The position numbers and the translations under genes were made by a program. 64,000 bases of DNA from Gibbula magus (taxonomy: Eukaryota > Mollusca > Gastropoda > Trochida > Trochidae). The DNA lies in NCBI GenBank assembly GCA_936450465.1, contig OW388296.1, positions 37,476,023 to 37,540,022 on the forward strand, in the 5' to 3' direction. Below the pieces are notes generated by a model. That model was not told where the DNA came from, made no database searches, and was given only the letters and a program-made list of their open reading frames with translations. The number at the start of each line of letters is the position of its first letter. The first letter of the stretch is position 1. Shown piece by piece: positions 26,615 to 37,478 of this stretch.

Positions 26615-27255
26615 TCACCCACCTATATGAAATTTGTAAACACTGCATTTGTAAACATTGTGCTTTTCAACCATTGGTTGAACCGACGGGCAGCTATGAC
26701 TCATGAAAAGTAGCAGCAAATGAAAGCAATGTGTCCCGCTAAACTTTGTTGACGCATGGGCTACATGCAAAAAACGTGCAGCATGCAATCATCGCTGTTC
26801 AACGGTGACTAAGTTTGAGTACTGTTGTTTTGTTTTTCTTTATCTAATCCCAAAGTACGACCCAAAATTAGATGTCTTTTAGTCAAAATATCGATTGTGT
26901 GATTTATTTTTAGAACAGTTTTCATATCAGAAGATTGTTGACAAGTATCATTACTGACTTTGGAAGGTTGTTATTTTCTTTGGTGAATATAGCGCTACAA
27001 CTAAGTTGCATCATATACAATTATACATTAACTTGACTACACGGTTGAAGAATATTACTAACTCTCATTTGGGTAGGGTTCTCCCGGGGCTTTTCCTCGT
27101 TTTTTCTCATTCCTACAACATGCCACTCATCAATACTGAATACACTGAAAAACATGTCTTCATGAAAAACTCGTGTTCTCGAACAAATTTCAAATGTATA
27201 CTTCAGTTCATTCTACCCCTTTTCTCAGTCTTATACATACTTGTGAGATTACTAG

Positions 27256-30200
27256 ATGGGGGTTGACATTGTACAATATCGACAGAGAATTTGGGTATTT
27301 AACTGCAAATCGCTGAAGACAAAGGGTAAAATAGATATATCTACTTTCTATCTGGTGATGTTAGTCTGCAGACTTGGCATAAGGGGTATCCGTGTAGCAC
27401 TAATATTATTGCTCTGCTGTGGAGATATCCACCCTCATCCTGGACCTGTGCCAGTATTGTACATACTAATGTTCGTAGTCTTAAGGACAAAGAAGCTTTA
27501 ATATATGCAGAATTGCATGAATATGACGTCATATGTATTAGTGAAACTTGGTTACACGATGGTATTTCTAATGCTGATGTTAGCATTCCCGGATTTCACC
27601 CGCCACTTCGTAATGACAGGCAGACAAGGGGAGGTGGGGTCGCTATTTATGTTAAGGATTCAATATACTCTAAGCCAAGATCTGATTTACAGCTTCCTGG
27701 ATTAGAAGCAGTGTGGGCACAGATTACCTGTAAGAATAAGAATTATCTTGTAGGTACTTTCTACAGGGCAAATACTAGCTCTCACTATTGGGATCTCATT
27801 GAGGAATCGATTTGCTTAGCCATAGACACTAACATCAAGACTATAGTCCTAGGGGATTTCAATGCTAATCTATTAAATAGAATTGACCAAAATATTGAAC
27901 ATATTAAGTCGATATTTTGCCTGACCCAATTAATTAACGAGGCAACACGCATTACCCAACATACGACAACACTAATTGATCTTATTTTTGTATCCTGTCC
28001 TGAAATTGTAACATCTTCTGGTGTATCCCCTCCATTCTGTAGCGACCACTGTTCTGTTAGTGTATCCCTAAAGTCCGCCAAACAAACACAGAAAGCATAT
28101 TCAAGATTGATTTACAATTATGAAAACATCGATACAAATACTTTTCGGCAAAATGTACGGGATATTGATTGGGCTTTTATCAAGTTTGATGATATCAATA
28201 CAAGTACTCCAAAATTTGTGGATATTCTATCAAATCTTTGTAGGTCAAACATTCCAAATAAAACTGTTCTAATTCGCCCCAATGACGCCCCATGGATGAA
28301 TGGCTTTATTCGAAAACTCATGCGTAAGAAAAATAGAATTCACAGGAAAGCAAAGCTAAACACTGGGACAATTTTAGAAAATGCCGTAACAATCTTATAT
28401 CGGAGATACGAAAATGTAAGTCTTTGTATATTGATAATCTTGACAATGTTGTAAATACAGAACATGGTAGTAAATCATGGTGGCGAATTGTTAAGAATTA
28501 TCTAAAGAAGACTGATAAATCTAGTACATTTCCACACATTGAGCACAATGATGTTGTATATGAAGATGATATTGACAAAGCTACCATCTTCAATGACTAC
28601 TTTGCCAGCATGGCAATCCACTTGATGACGTAATAGTTGACTGTTCACGTGATCAAGCCCATCCTTGTCTCTCTGATATCAGCTTACATAGTGACGAAAT
28701 ACGAGATATTTTACTGTCGCTTAATGTCACCAAAGCAACTGGCCCAGATCATCTTAGCAATCGTGTCTTAAAACTTTTGGCTGAATAGTTGTCATTGCTA
28801 CTCTGTGATTTATTTAATAACTTCATGTTTTCCAGAAATATGGAAATACGCATCTGTTGTACCAATACATAAGAAAAATGACGTACACAAATGTGCTAAC
28901 TATCGACCTGTGTCACTTACAAGCTGTTTGTCAAAAGTATTTGAGAAGTGTGTTTTTAAGCATGTATCAAATTTCTTTTTAGATAACGGAACAATCACAT
29001 CATTACAATCAGGTTTTATGAGTGGTGACTCAACATCATACCAGCTCACCCACCTATATGATTATATCACTAAGGCCAAGGACAGTGGTAAGGAAGTAAG
29101 AGCTGTGTTTTGTGACATTAGTAAAGCCTTTGACAGGGTTTGGCACAAAGGTCTTTTGTACAAGCATTGGGCTAATGGCATACGCGGTTCTCTTTTATCG
29201 TGGTTTGAAAGTTATCTGACAAATCGGAAACAATTTACAGTAATCAATGGATATAAATCCAACGCCAAATCAATTGAAGCGGGTGTTCCGCAGGGATCAG
29301 TTTTAGGACCATTACTTTTTCTTATATATATTAATGATATTGTCCAAGATATCCAGTGTAATATTAAATTATTTGCTGATGACACATCGTTATATGTGAT
29401 TATTGATGACCCTATCTTATCATCCAATTTGTTAAATGATGACATAAAATTAATAGCGAAATGGGCTAAAACATGGAAGGTAGATTTTAATCCAACTAAA
29501 ACAGAAACTATAGTTTTTTCTAGAAAGAAAGCAGTGACAATAATGCCAGATCTTGTAATGAATGATACAACTATTACATCTGTTGACTCTCATAAACATC
29601 TAGGATTGACTTTGCAAAGTGACGGCCAATGGAATAAACATATTGATAATATTATTGCCAAGGTTAGTCCTATGATCAATTGCTTAAGAAGCCTGAAATA
29701 CCGCCTTCAAAGAAAAAGCCTTCAAACACTTTATAATTCATTTGTTCTTCCAATCTTTGATTACTGTGATTACATTTGGAATAATTGCACAAAGTCACAA
29801 GAAATGTTATTAGAAAAACTTCACTTGGATGCCTTGAGAACAATATGTAGATCGGTTAGAGGAGTAAGCCATTCTAAACTTTACCTTGAAACTGGGTTTT
29901 CATCATTATCTGACAGACGAAATCTTCACAAGATGAGTGTATTTTACAAAATGTTCCATGAAAAAACCCTGAAATATTTATCAGAATTAATCCCACTGAA
30001 TTTATCCTCTGTATCCACATATGAATCTCGATCATCGAACATTCTTCAAAATCCACTCTGCCGCACTGAAGCCTATAAGAAATCGTTCCTTCCATCATGT
30101 GTGGGCGAGTGGAATATGTTGAATGACAATGTAAGAAATATTGATTCTCTCAATTCGTTTAAAAAACATATCGATCGAACTTTGCCTTGCAATGTGCATA

Positions 30201-30538
30201 ATGTTTTTAAACACACTGGTACAAGACACAATCAAATTATTCATTGTAAGATAAGACTGGGTTGCAGTGATCTTAACGGCCACAAGTTTGACCGGTTTAT
30301 TCAAAACACTTCCACGTGTGATTGCGGCTATATTTATGAAGATACCATTCACTATCTCTTCATGTGTCCAAATTTTGCCGAAGTTCGATCGAGGTGTTTT
30401 TATTATGCAAAAGGGTTTGACTTACAATCTGTTTTACATGTAAATAAGTCACTATCTGACGAAATAAATCAAAACATCGTCACTTCAGTTCATACATATT
30501 TTACCAAAACAGAACGTTTTCAAGCTAATTTTCAATAG
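27256..30538 (+). pseudogene. LINE B ORF2: endonuclease-reverse transcriptase (CR1-like), damaged
   Basis: ATG 27256 opens an N-terminal leader with a hydrophobic stretch ending LLLCCGDIHPHPGP, a 2A-like sequence lacking the usual Glu and Asn. After a frameshift near 27450 comes the APE endonuclease: TNVRSLKDK, ISETWL, GDFNAN, LIDLIF, CSDHCSV. More lesions lie near 28365, 28610, 28788 (TAG) and 28830. The RT is then open to the end: NYRPVSLTSCLSKVFEK, CDISKAFDRVWHKGLL, AGVPQGSVLGPLLF and LFADDTSLY (about 29369). The C-terminal knuckle is CDCGYIYEDTIHYLFMC near 30318. The enzyme would nick target DNA and prime reverse transcription; this copy is inactive as it stands. Confidence 0.85.
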
Positions 30539-30614
30539 ATTACGAACTATAATGTGTATTGTGAATGTATTGATGTATTGTATTGATGAGTGAAATTGTG
30601 TTCTACATGTAATT

Positions 30615-30690
30615 ATTTGTACTGGAGAGGTATTCATATAGGCAATATGCCTGTTTACCAATCCAATCATTTAATTGAATAAATATTGTT
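30615..30690 (+). promoter_or_regulatory. LINE B 3' UTR hairpin and 3' end
   Basis: TATAGGCAATATGCCTGTTT forms a stem (AGGC/GCCT) about 30 bases before the AATAAATATTGTTTAAA end. The same layout, a stem with AGGC or AAGCC arms followed by an AATAAAATA-TGTTT end, recurs at three other LINE ends in the window. Such 3' hairpins are where LINE RTs recognise their RNA; that role is inferred. Confidence 0.5.
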
Positions 30691-30700
30691 TAAACCATAT

Positions 30701-31860
30701 CTATGCAAAACAATTTGATTTGGTAAAGTTTGCATTTGTTAAGACTACACTTCACAAGTACAAGCATAATATACAAATAGCAGATAGGATAACAGAAATA
30801 ACACAAAGTATGTGCAAAACAAAACGAAATGACATAAGTTACTTTTCATTGCTTTTTGGCTTTTCTCTTTTCTTTAGATGGTCTGACCTGATGAAGTCGC
30901 TAAGTTTTGCAAATAAATTGGTAATGGGACGCATCGTATATGTAGGTCAAAATCCTCAGTCGAAACAATCACCAATGAAGTGAAGGAATATTTGGCCGTA
31001 TTCAATATAACACAATTTAGAGGTTGTATTCATTGTTTCTAATATCTGTACTTTTTACTTTAAATGTAAAAATAAGTATGATAGCATCCTCATTGTCATA
31101 TGAAGACGAACAGTCAGCATTATTTGATATATCAATATATATGTTTACTTTAGATAAAATGATATGTAAATTACTACTACTATTTAGGATAATTTAAGTA
31201 AAGTTAAGTATACTTGTTATCTGTAATAACATGATTTAAACAGGAAATGTATCCTTAAAATTACTATCAATGTAGTTTTCATAATCTTCTTAAATTACAA
31301 GATGAGTAATTTACTACTACTATTTAGGATAATTTAAGTAAAGTTAAGTATACTTGTTATCTGTAATAACATGATTTAAACAGGAAATGTATCCTTAAAA
31401 TTACTATCAATGTAGTTTTCATAATCTTCTTAAATTACAACATGAACATTCGAGTCAATACCATACTCTTATTGTTTCTTTATATAAAATTTGTTACTTA
31501 TTTCCGTTACGTTTTTCCTGTTACTTTTTTTTCAGTTACTTTTTTCCTACATTTCTCTTAACCTGATCAGCTAACCTTGAGTAAACCTATAACAACAAAC
31601 AACAAGTGTGGTGCTTATATATTTATTTTAAAGTAAACAGACTAGCAGTTTATCTTAAAGGTCTTTAAAGGTGACATCGTGCTATGAAATGTGACATTGT
31701 ACTTGTATATTAAATGACAAACTCTCACTGTACTGTTGCATAGACTCCCAAAAAATTAATAAAATCGCTTATGGGCACTAATAAATGATCTACACCTCCA
31801 AATATGACATTATGCTAAAGTGACAATGTGCTTGTATGGTTGTTAAATGAAAAAACCTGA
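30701..31860. other. Intergenic with a recent tandem duplication
   Basis: No gene recognised. T-rich GTTACTTTTTTC motifs appear near 31490-31560 and precede the minisatellite at 31866. A 140-bp duplication is listed separately. Confidence 0.4.
31165..31444. repeat. 140-bp tandem duplication, nearly identical copies
   Basis: Copy 1 (about 31165-31304) and copy 2 (about 31305-31444) match base for base over nearly all of their length, starting at TTACTACTACTATTTAGGAT (31171 and 31311). The near identity indicates a very recent duplication or an assembly error. Confidence 0.9.
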
Positions 31861-31865
31861 AAACT

Positions 31866-31936
31866 GTTACTTTTTCTGTTACTTTTTCTATTACTTTTTC
31901 TGTTACTTTTTCTGTTACTTTTTCTGTTACTTTTTC
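31866..31936. repeat. 12-bp minisatellite (GTTACTTTTTCT)n
   Basis: About six units, one with ATTACT. Related imperfect units occur about 350 bases upstream. Confidence 0.9.
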
Positions 31937-31998
31937 CCGAGCACTTAGTTTTACAGTTTAAAGTATGTCTCCATTAGAAAGTTATATTCGAACGATAT

Positions 31999-32312
31999 AT
32001 ATTCAATCAATCAATCAATCTTTATTCCTCAAAAACCACCCACGGTGGTACAAGAGAATATAAACATACATATATATAATTACATAAACAGACAAGAATG
32101 GTGTTAACACAGTTCATTTTAACTTTTCAGAAACAATACGAAGATACTTTGACAATGCCTTCAATTCTGACATTTTTGTTGAACTTATCAATCTTTTATA
32201 TTTGTAAGGATTTGGCAAGTTGAAATAGGATTCTTTAATATAAATGCGACGTTCTGTTTCAAATGCTTTACATTTAAATAGATAGTGAATCTCATCTGCA
32301 ATAGCCAGGGAG
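31999..32312 (-). pseudogene. LINE ORF2 C-terminus and 3' end with ATTG tail
   Basis: The minus strand from about 32312 encodes CSLAIADEIHYLFKCKAF, the H and C part of the C-terminal knuckle, and ends ...KYLRIVSEKLK with a stop at 32114. The 3' UTR follows, with a hairpin CCACCGTGGGTGG near 32036-32048 and AATAAAGATTGATTGATTG as the tail at 32004-32026. It is severely 5'-truncated, typical of target-primed insertion. It abuts an oppositely oriented LINE at about 32312. Confidence 0.65.
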
Positions 32313-33415
32313 CACAACTTTATGTTTAATGGTACATCTATTGACATTGCAAATGAATATCTGTATCTTGGTGTTCTTTTCACTGGTAATGGTAGGTTCG
32401 TTAAAGCAAGTAAGCGCCTTACTGTATAAGCTAATAAAGCTATGTTTGTTATTTTCAAGAGCATTCGTCAACTTGATATTCCAATAGACTGCCAACTGAA
32501 ATTATTTGATAATCTTGTCAAGCCTCTTCTCCTTTACGGAGCCGAAGTTTGGGGGTTTGAAAATGTTACCATCATCGAACGTGTCCATCTTAAATTTTGC
32601 AAATATATTTTACATGTAAAGCAATCAACTCCAGATTTCATGGTTTACTGGGAACAAGGTAGATACCCAATCAGTATATATGTACAAGTTAAAATTATAT
32701 CAAATTGGGCTAAAATAATATGTTGTAATGGCAAATTAAATAGCATTTTCTACAATGTGATGTACAACTTGTATTCTTCAAATTCGGATTTTAGTTTTCA
32801 ATTATTGCCAAGTGTTAAGCGTTTCCTGGAGGAAACTGGATTGAATTATATTTGGCTCTCCCAGTCTGTACCTAGCATTGCTTGGCTTAAAAATAATGTA
32901 CAATTTATTCTCATAGATCAGTTTAAGCAATTGTGGTGGCGCTCCGCCGTGGAGTCATCAAAAGGTTATTACTATACAATGTACAAGCAATCAATATTTT
33001 TAGAATCATATTTGTTACAATTACCTCACCATTACAGACGCTGGCTAACTAAATTTAGAACTTCAAACCATAGGCTTCCCATTGAAACAGGACGTTGGTC
33101 CGGCATTCCAAAATGTAATAGAACCTGTCAATTTTGTACAACTATTGTATGCGATGAACTTCACTTTTTATTATACTGCCCAGCTCTACATTCCCTCAGA
33201 TGTCAATTCCTTCCCCAATACTTCTGTAAACATCCTCATATTGAAAAAATTATTTATTTAATGAAATGTGATTATTCGCCACTTAACTCTAAAATTGCTT
33301 AATTTATCAAAGCTGGACTTTGTACACTGTTTTAGTATGTGTTTAAATGCTGTATGTTCTCTATGTCACTTTGTGTGATTTTCGAAAATAAAATTTCTGT
33401 TCTGTTCTGTTCTGG
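32312..33415 (+). pseudogene. LINE ORF2 C-terminal third and 3' end with TTCTG tail
   Basis: The reading frame starts within the RT thumb (NEYLYLGVLFTGNGRFVKAS, stop at about 32426, then open). It continues through LVKPLLLYGAEVWGFENV, WWRSAVESSKGYYY and FRTSNHRLPIETGRW to the knuckle CQFCTTIVCDELHFLLYC near 33130, ending at 33302. The 3' UTR ends AATAAAATTTCTGTTCTGTT with TTCTG repeats at 33392-33412. It is 5'-truncated. The same family appears, on the minus strand, at 33416-33770 and 40995-43712. Confidence 0.75.
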
Positions 33416-33770
33416 GAGTCGCACATAGGGCATGTTTTATCCACGCGGGGTAGGCCACGCCGTCTAACGGTTTAAACCGGAAAATTATGGTTGCTTGTTC
33501 TTAGTTTCAGAATTGGGAGATACGTGGTTTTTTGGAGAAGAAGGTAATGTTCGAAGGAAGGTACCTCTTTTATCAAGATATAATTAATCCCTTTAGAGCT
33601 ATTAGAAACAGAACTTCGCCAGGATTGATAAAAATGATCTCTTAATGTAATTTCAACTTGCGATGAGACACATTTGGGGGAGTAGTTGTTTGGATTACTA
33701 AACACATAGCTCATTCCGCATCTATTAAGAATATGCTCCACATTATTATAAATCGTTGTTTACGATTCAG
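33416..33770 (-). pseudogene. LINE ORF2 C-terminal fragment
   Basis: The open stretch 33741-33472 on the minus strand includes SWRSSVSNSSKGINY and LKLRTSNHNFPV, the region equivalent to WWRSAVESSKGYYY...FRTSNHRLPI of its neighbour at 32312-33302. After a frameshift, RGLPRVDKTCPMC continues to about 33420, where the first two Cys of the knuckle are cut off by the 3' tail of the neighbouring LINE. That LINE therefore probably inserted into this one. Confidence 0.65.
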
Positions 33771-34154
33771 CTTTTCACAATAATAAACATTTTAATCCCT
33801 CCATGAAAAAACACCTGATATAAAAGGCAGACCGCTGGTGGTACCTTTAAAAATGTATGGCAATGTCATTCTTGCATCACGAAATGACAGGCAGAGTTTT
33901 TTTTTAAATACTGCAGCTGATCAAAGACAAATCGGATTTATTTATGAAAACAACAATTTCGCAAACTCTTGTTCTGTTACTAATCAAAGACAAATTGGAA
34001 TTATTTATGAAAACAACAATTTCTCAATATTCACTTTAAATAAACTTCTCTTCAACAATCTATAACAAAAGATCATTTTAAGCCTACTTATTAGAAACAA
34101 CATAATGATCAAAGACAAATTCTATTATGTTGGGGATGGTGTCTGTGTTGTTGT

Positions 34155-34232
34155 TTTTGGGTGGGGGGATTACATCCACTGGGGATTTTGTCATAGGGGA
34201 TTATGTCCTTGGGGATTATGTCCAGTGGGGAT
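34155..34232. repeat. Tandem GGGGATTWTGTCC repeat
   Basis: About four units of 17-18 bp (GGGGATTTTGTCATA, GGGGATTATGTCCTT, GGGGATTATGTCCAGT, GGGGATTTTGTCCGT), preceded by a related GGGGGATTACATCCACT unit. Confidence 0.8.
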
Positions 34233-36181
34233 TTTGTCCGTCCACCCCGCTGGTCTCCATAAATCCCGAACATATATAATAAAGACTACTATTCAAACTA
34301 AAATAACATTACATTTTGTAAAATAAACTTGTTATCAGTGAATACTTAAATGCACTGGGATTTAATTCTGCCCTCTCGCCTACGCAGGTTATTTGACTTA
34401 TGTTCAGCTTAATCAAGTAAACGCTGTAGCTGTAAGAGCACTTCTCTCGGTTTAAACATATTTATTTCCAAAAAGGAGGAAACGGATTGGTAAACAAGCA
34501 AATGCTTATATAATACCCCTCCGGGATACAACCAAATACAAAACATCACATAATGAATGTACAGTATAAAAATGACCTGGCATAACTTTCAGTTTTACAA
34601 TGTATAATCTGAAGATTCGATTATAATCAGTGACACCTGGGCACTTCTCTCCTTAGAAATGATAAAAAACAGACATGATAAATTTGAGTCTCACCTCACA
34701 AATTAAATACATACATTGTACAAAGGCATACATTTATGTTTAAGATCCAGCATGCTGCAGGCTTGAGTTCAAGCCCAACAGTGCATCCCCCTGTCATCTG
34801 CGGGCTTGATTTCAAGCCCAAATCGCGTGCTAAGAGCGTGACCCCTGACCTCTTATCAATAAAGACAATTACACTTGTCCAACGACTGAACTGTCGATGT
34901 AAACGCAACAGAAAGATTCTACAATAAAAATCCACCACAATGATATGTAATACTTGTAATAAAAGTCGTTATTTACGTTACACGGATCCACGAAAAAATT
35001 CAGTCGATGCGAGAGAAAACTTCCGGTGGAAACTGTCACATGTGAAGAAGTTGAAGAGACGACGGTTTCCAAACAATGATAAATAAAGAAAATCTGACTC
35101 AGTGACAATTCATAACTGAGTTTATTCAATGTACACGATAAACAATCTTTGTCAGTCTGATTCATAATAATATCGTTGCAATGTTTTATCAAGGCAAAAT
35201 GGAGCTGTCAAATCGTGAGTTTCTTTCATCTTGCTGCAGTTAGAAACCGTTAGGCCTAGACTGAACAAACAATGTCTTCACAACAACATCATCTAAAAAA
35301 TTCTTTAAATTTGATCATGATCACGGATTCCAAAGATAAAAAAAACAACTGACATTTATATATCTTGTTATGGCTAAAATTGCATTACAATTAGGCCTAC
35401 AGATCATCTTAAAAAATCTACTTACAAATTGCCGATAAACAGCATGACGCCATTACGTACTTTTGCACTGATGGCGGATTTCGATCACACACAATTTCGA
35501 TGTTCAAGTTCAGTATCCGATTCATGGCACTTGATCGGAATATCCTAATACACACATGCTGCATTAACATTTTCGTAGTGGTGGAAAAAAAATTGGCTTA
35601 TTTAAAAAGATGTTAGATCTTGAGTAATGACACTTTGACCCAAAGACAACCGTTAGCTGGTCCCGCGCGATTGTAAACAAGTTACGGTCAATGCTATTCC
35701 GGGAAAACTAATGTTTATGATAGCAACACTCTGTCGGTCATTCTTGGTCTATTGTTTTATATAAACATATTTATTTTCTATTTTAAAAACTATCATTCAG
35801 GAAAACTATTTGTACTGTTTGTTTTCTTGTTTTTAAATACTGAAGGCAAGTAGCATATCGATTAGGCTAGGCGATTGGAATCTCCAGTACGATTTCAAAT
35901 GAAATTTTGGAATATACGGGCGTAACGTGTTTGATGAAAATTCATGGAATATAATATATTTGGATCGAGTTTGTTTTTGTGAAAGGCAAAACATTTACGA
36001 CATGATAAGGAATTTTCGTCTGTTAATAAAAAAAAATCAACTAGCTAAGTTACTTACGACAGACAATTGTCTATCCAACATCTCCAAGTGAACTCTCGCG
36101 AAACGTCACTCTAACATGTGAACATTTATTCAGTAAGAAAGAATGCGTTCGCACATCATGAACTCATGCAAAATAATTCAT

Positions 36182-36250
36182 TCGTTTTGAAAATAAAATA
36201 CTTTGAAATAACTCGTAACTGTTTTGAAAATAAAATATTTTGAAATAACA
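36182..36250. repeat. 44-bp direct duplication
   Basis: GTTTTGAAAATAAAATA-TTTGAAATAAC occurs twice with a period of about 44 bases. Confidence 0.8.
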
Positions 36251-37456
36251 ATTCATTGACCTTGCCAGGACACACGTGGTTTTGATTGACAGAAGTGGGC
36301 GTGGACACTTGAGTGACAAGATGGGCGTGGTTATCGTAGCTTTGCGCAACTTGAGATATCGATGTCGTCATTGATCGATTTACCAAAAAATTTCCTCAAA
36401 TTTAATTGAAATTAAAAACTGACAAATATTATATACGTTTTTAAACTTACTTGACAAGCAGTAGTGTTTGATGTGTCGATAGAGTGTAGACATAAAATCG
36501 TAAAGTACAGTGCCGTGCCGGTCACGTTATTTTCATAGACGTGCATGTTAATTTAATCTGGGATAAATAATTTTCCTAGATACGATTTGTGTCTGATTCT
36601 ATTCACATTTATCAGGTTTGTGGGGAATCGACATGGCTACACCCTCATAATTTAAGTTTAATTTTCCGTTTACTATCCTGGGAATGGCAGAACTTTGATC
36701 AACATATATACGTAGTTGTGAAAACATTTAACATGACGGTCTATGGGAAACGTTTTTATCTAACGTACACATGTAGGGAAATTGGATGACATTAGTTAAT
36801 TATCGTCCGAAAATTTAATTTAAATTATTTTCTTCAAGTTGAGATGATTTCAAATCAAGATGAAAAGTTTAACATTGATTTAAACAGAACTGTTTTCATG
36901 AAAATCATTTATCCCGGCGTAAATTGACATGCAAGTCTATGGAAATACGACACTGCACGAATATAACTGCCACGTAGGCCTACTGTAGGCCTAATTACAT
37001 GAGAAATGTGAATTTGTATTTATAAATGTTGGAGGCAAATTACTTGAAAAATAGTAAACATCAGTTTATTTCACTCTTGCACTTGTCTGTTGCAGGTACC
37101 GTTATCAACCGCCTCTTGTAGGTGAGAGTTTTTGTAAATAATTTGTGACATAGGCCTACCAACTTGAATCCATCAACATTCTCATACTTAATTTCGACTG
37201 GCATTTTTATTTGCTACACATTGAAATAAAGGATTAACTGTTACCAAATCTTGAGTTTTTGTCCAAAATATAACTAATCTGCGGTAGTCCAGTCCAGTCC
37301 GGCGGCCTTCGAGAGATTCCGTACACCAGTGAAAGAGATGAAATGACACCCGACCTTCAAGAGTTCTACTTTGTGTGCAGGTACTCACTTGACAGTGTAG
37401 AATCAAGGAAATTGATGAGATATCTTTCTTCAACACTTGTCAGCTAAATCAGATCT

Positions 37457-37478
37457 CCCCCCCCCCCCCCCCCCCCCC
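37457..37478. repeat. Poly-C tract, 22 bases
   Basis: An uninterrupted run of C. Homopolymers this long are prone to length error in assembly. Confidence 0.95.

Larger units (their letters stand above)
25250..30700 (+). mobile_element. LINE B: nearly full-length CR1-like retrotransposon
   Basis: A GC-richer leader from about 25270 precedes ORF1 (25667-26614). Then come 640 bp of spacer, ORF2 (27256-30538) and a 3' UTR with a hairpin and an A-rich end near 30690. ORF1 is intact while ORF2 has about five lesions. The 5' limit is approximate. Related 3' ends or C-termini occur at 39728-39850, 57861-58545 (minus) and 60110-61540 (minus). Confidence 0.7.

Noticed and set aside
27421..27447. Working 2A peptide in LINE B
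   Set aside because: HPHPGP lacks the Glu and Asn of the consensus; listed only as 2A-like.
32114..32464. Single 116-codon minus-strand protein
   Set aside because: Its first half is antisense to the plus-strand LINE (YLGVLF region); only the part below about 32312 is a real LINE C-terminus.
34869..35192. Minus-strand 107-codon open frame
   Set aside because: No domain, signal or homologous motif recognised, and no splice or promoter context supports it.
37188..37436. Minus-strand 82-codon open frame next to the poly-C tract
   Set aside because: No recognisable motif; length is within what AT-rich random sequence gives.
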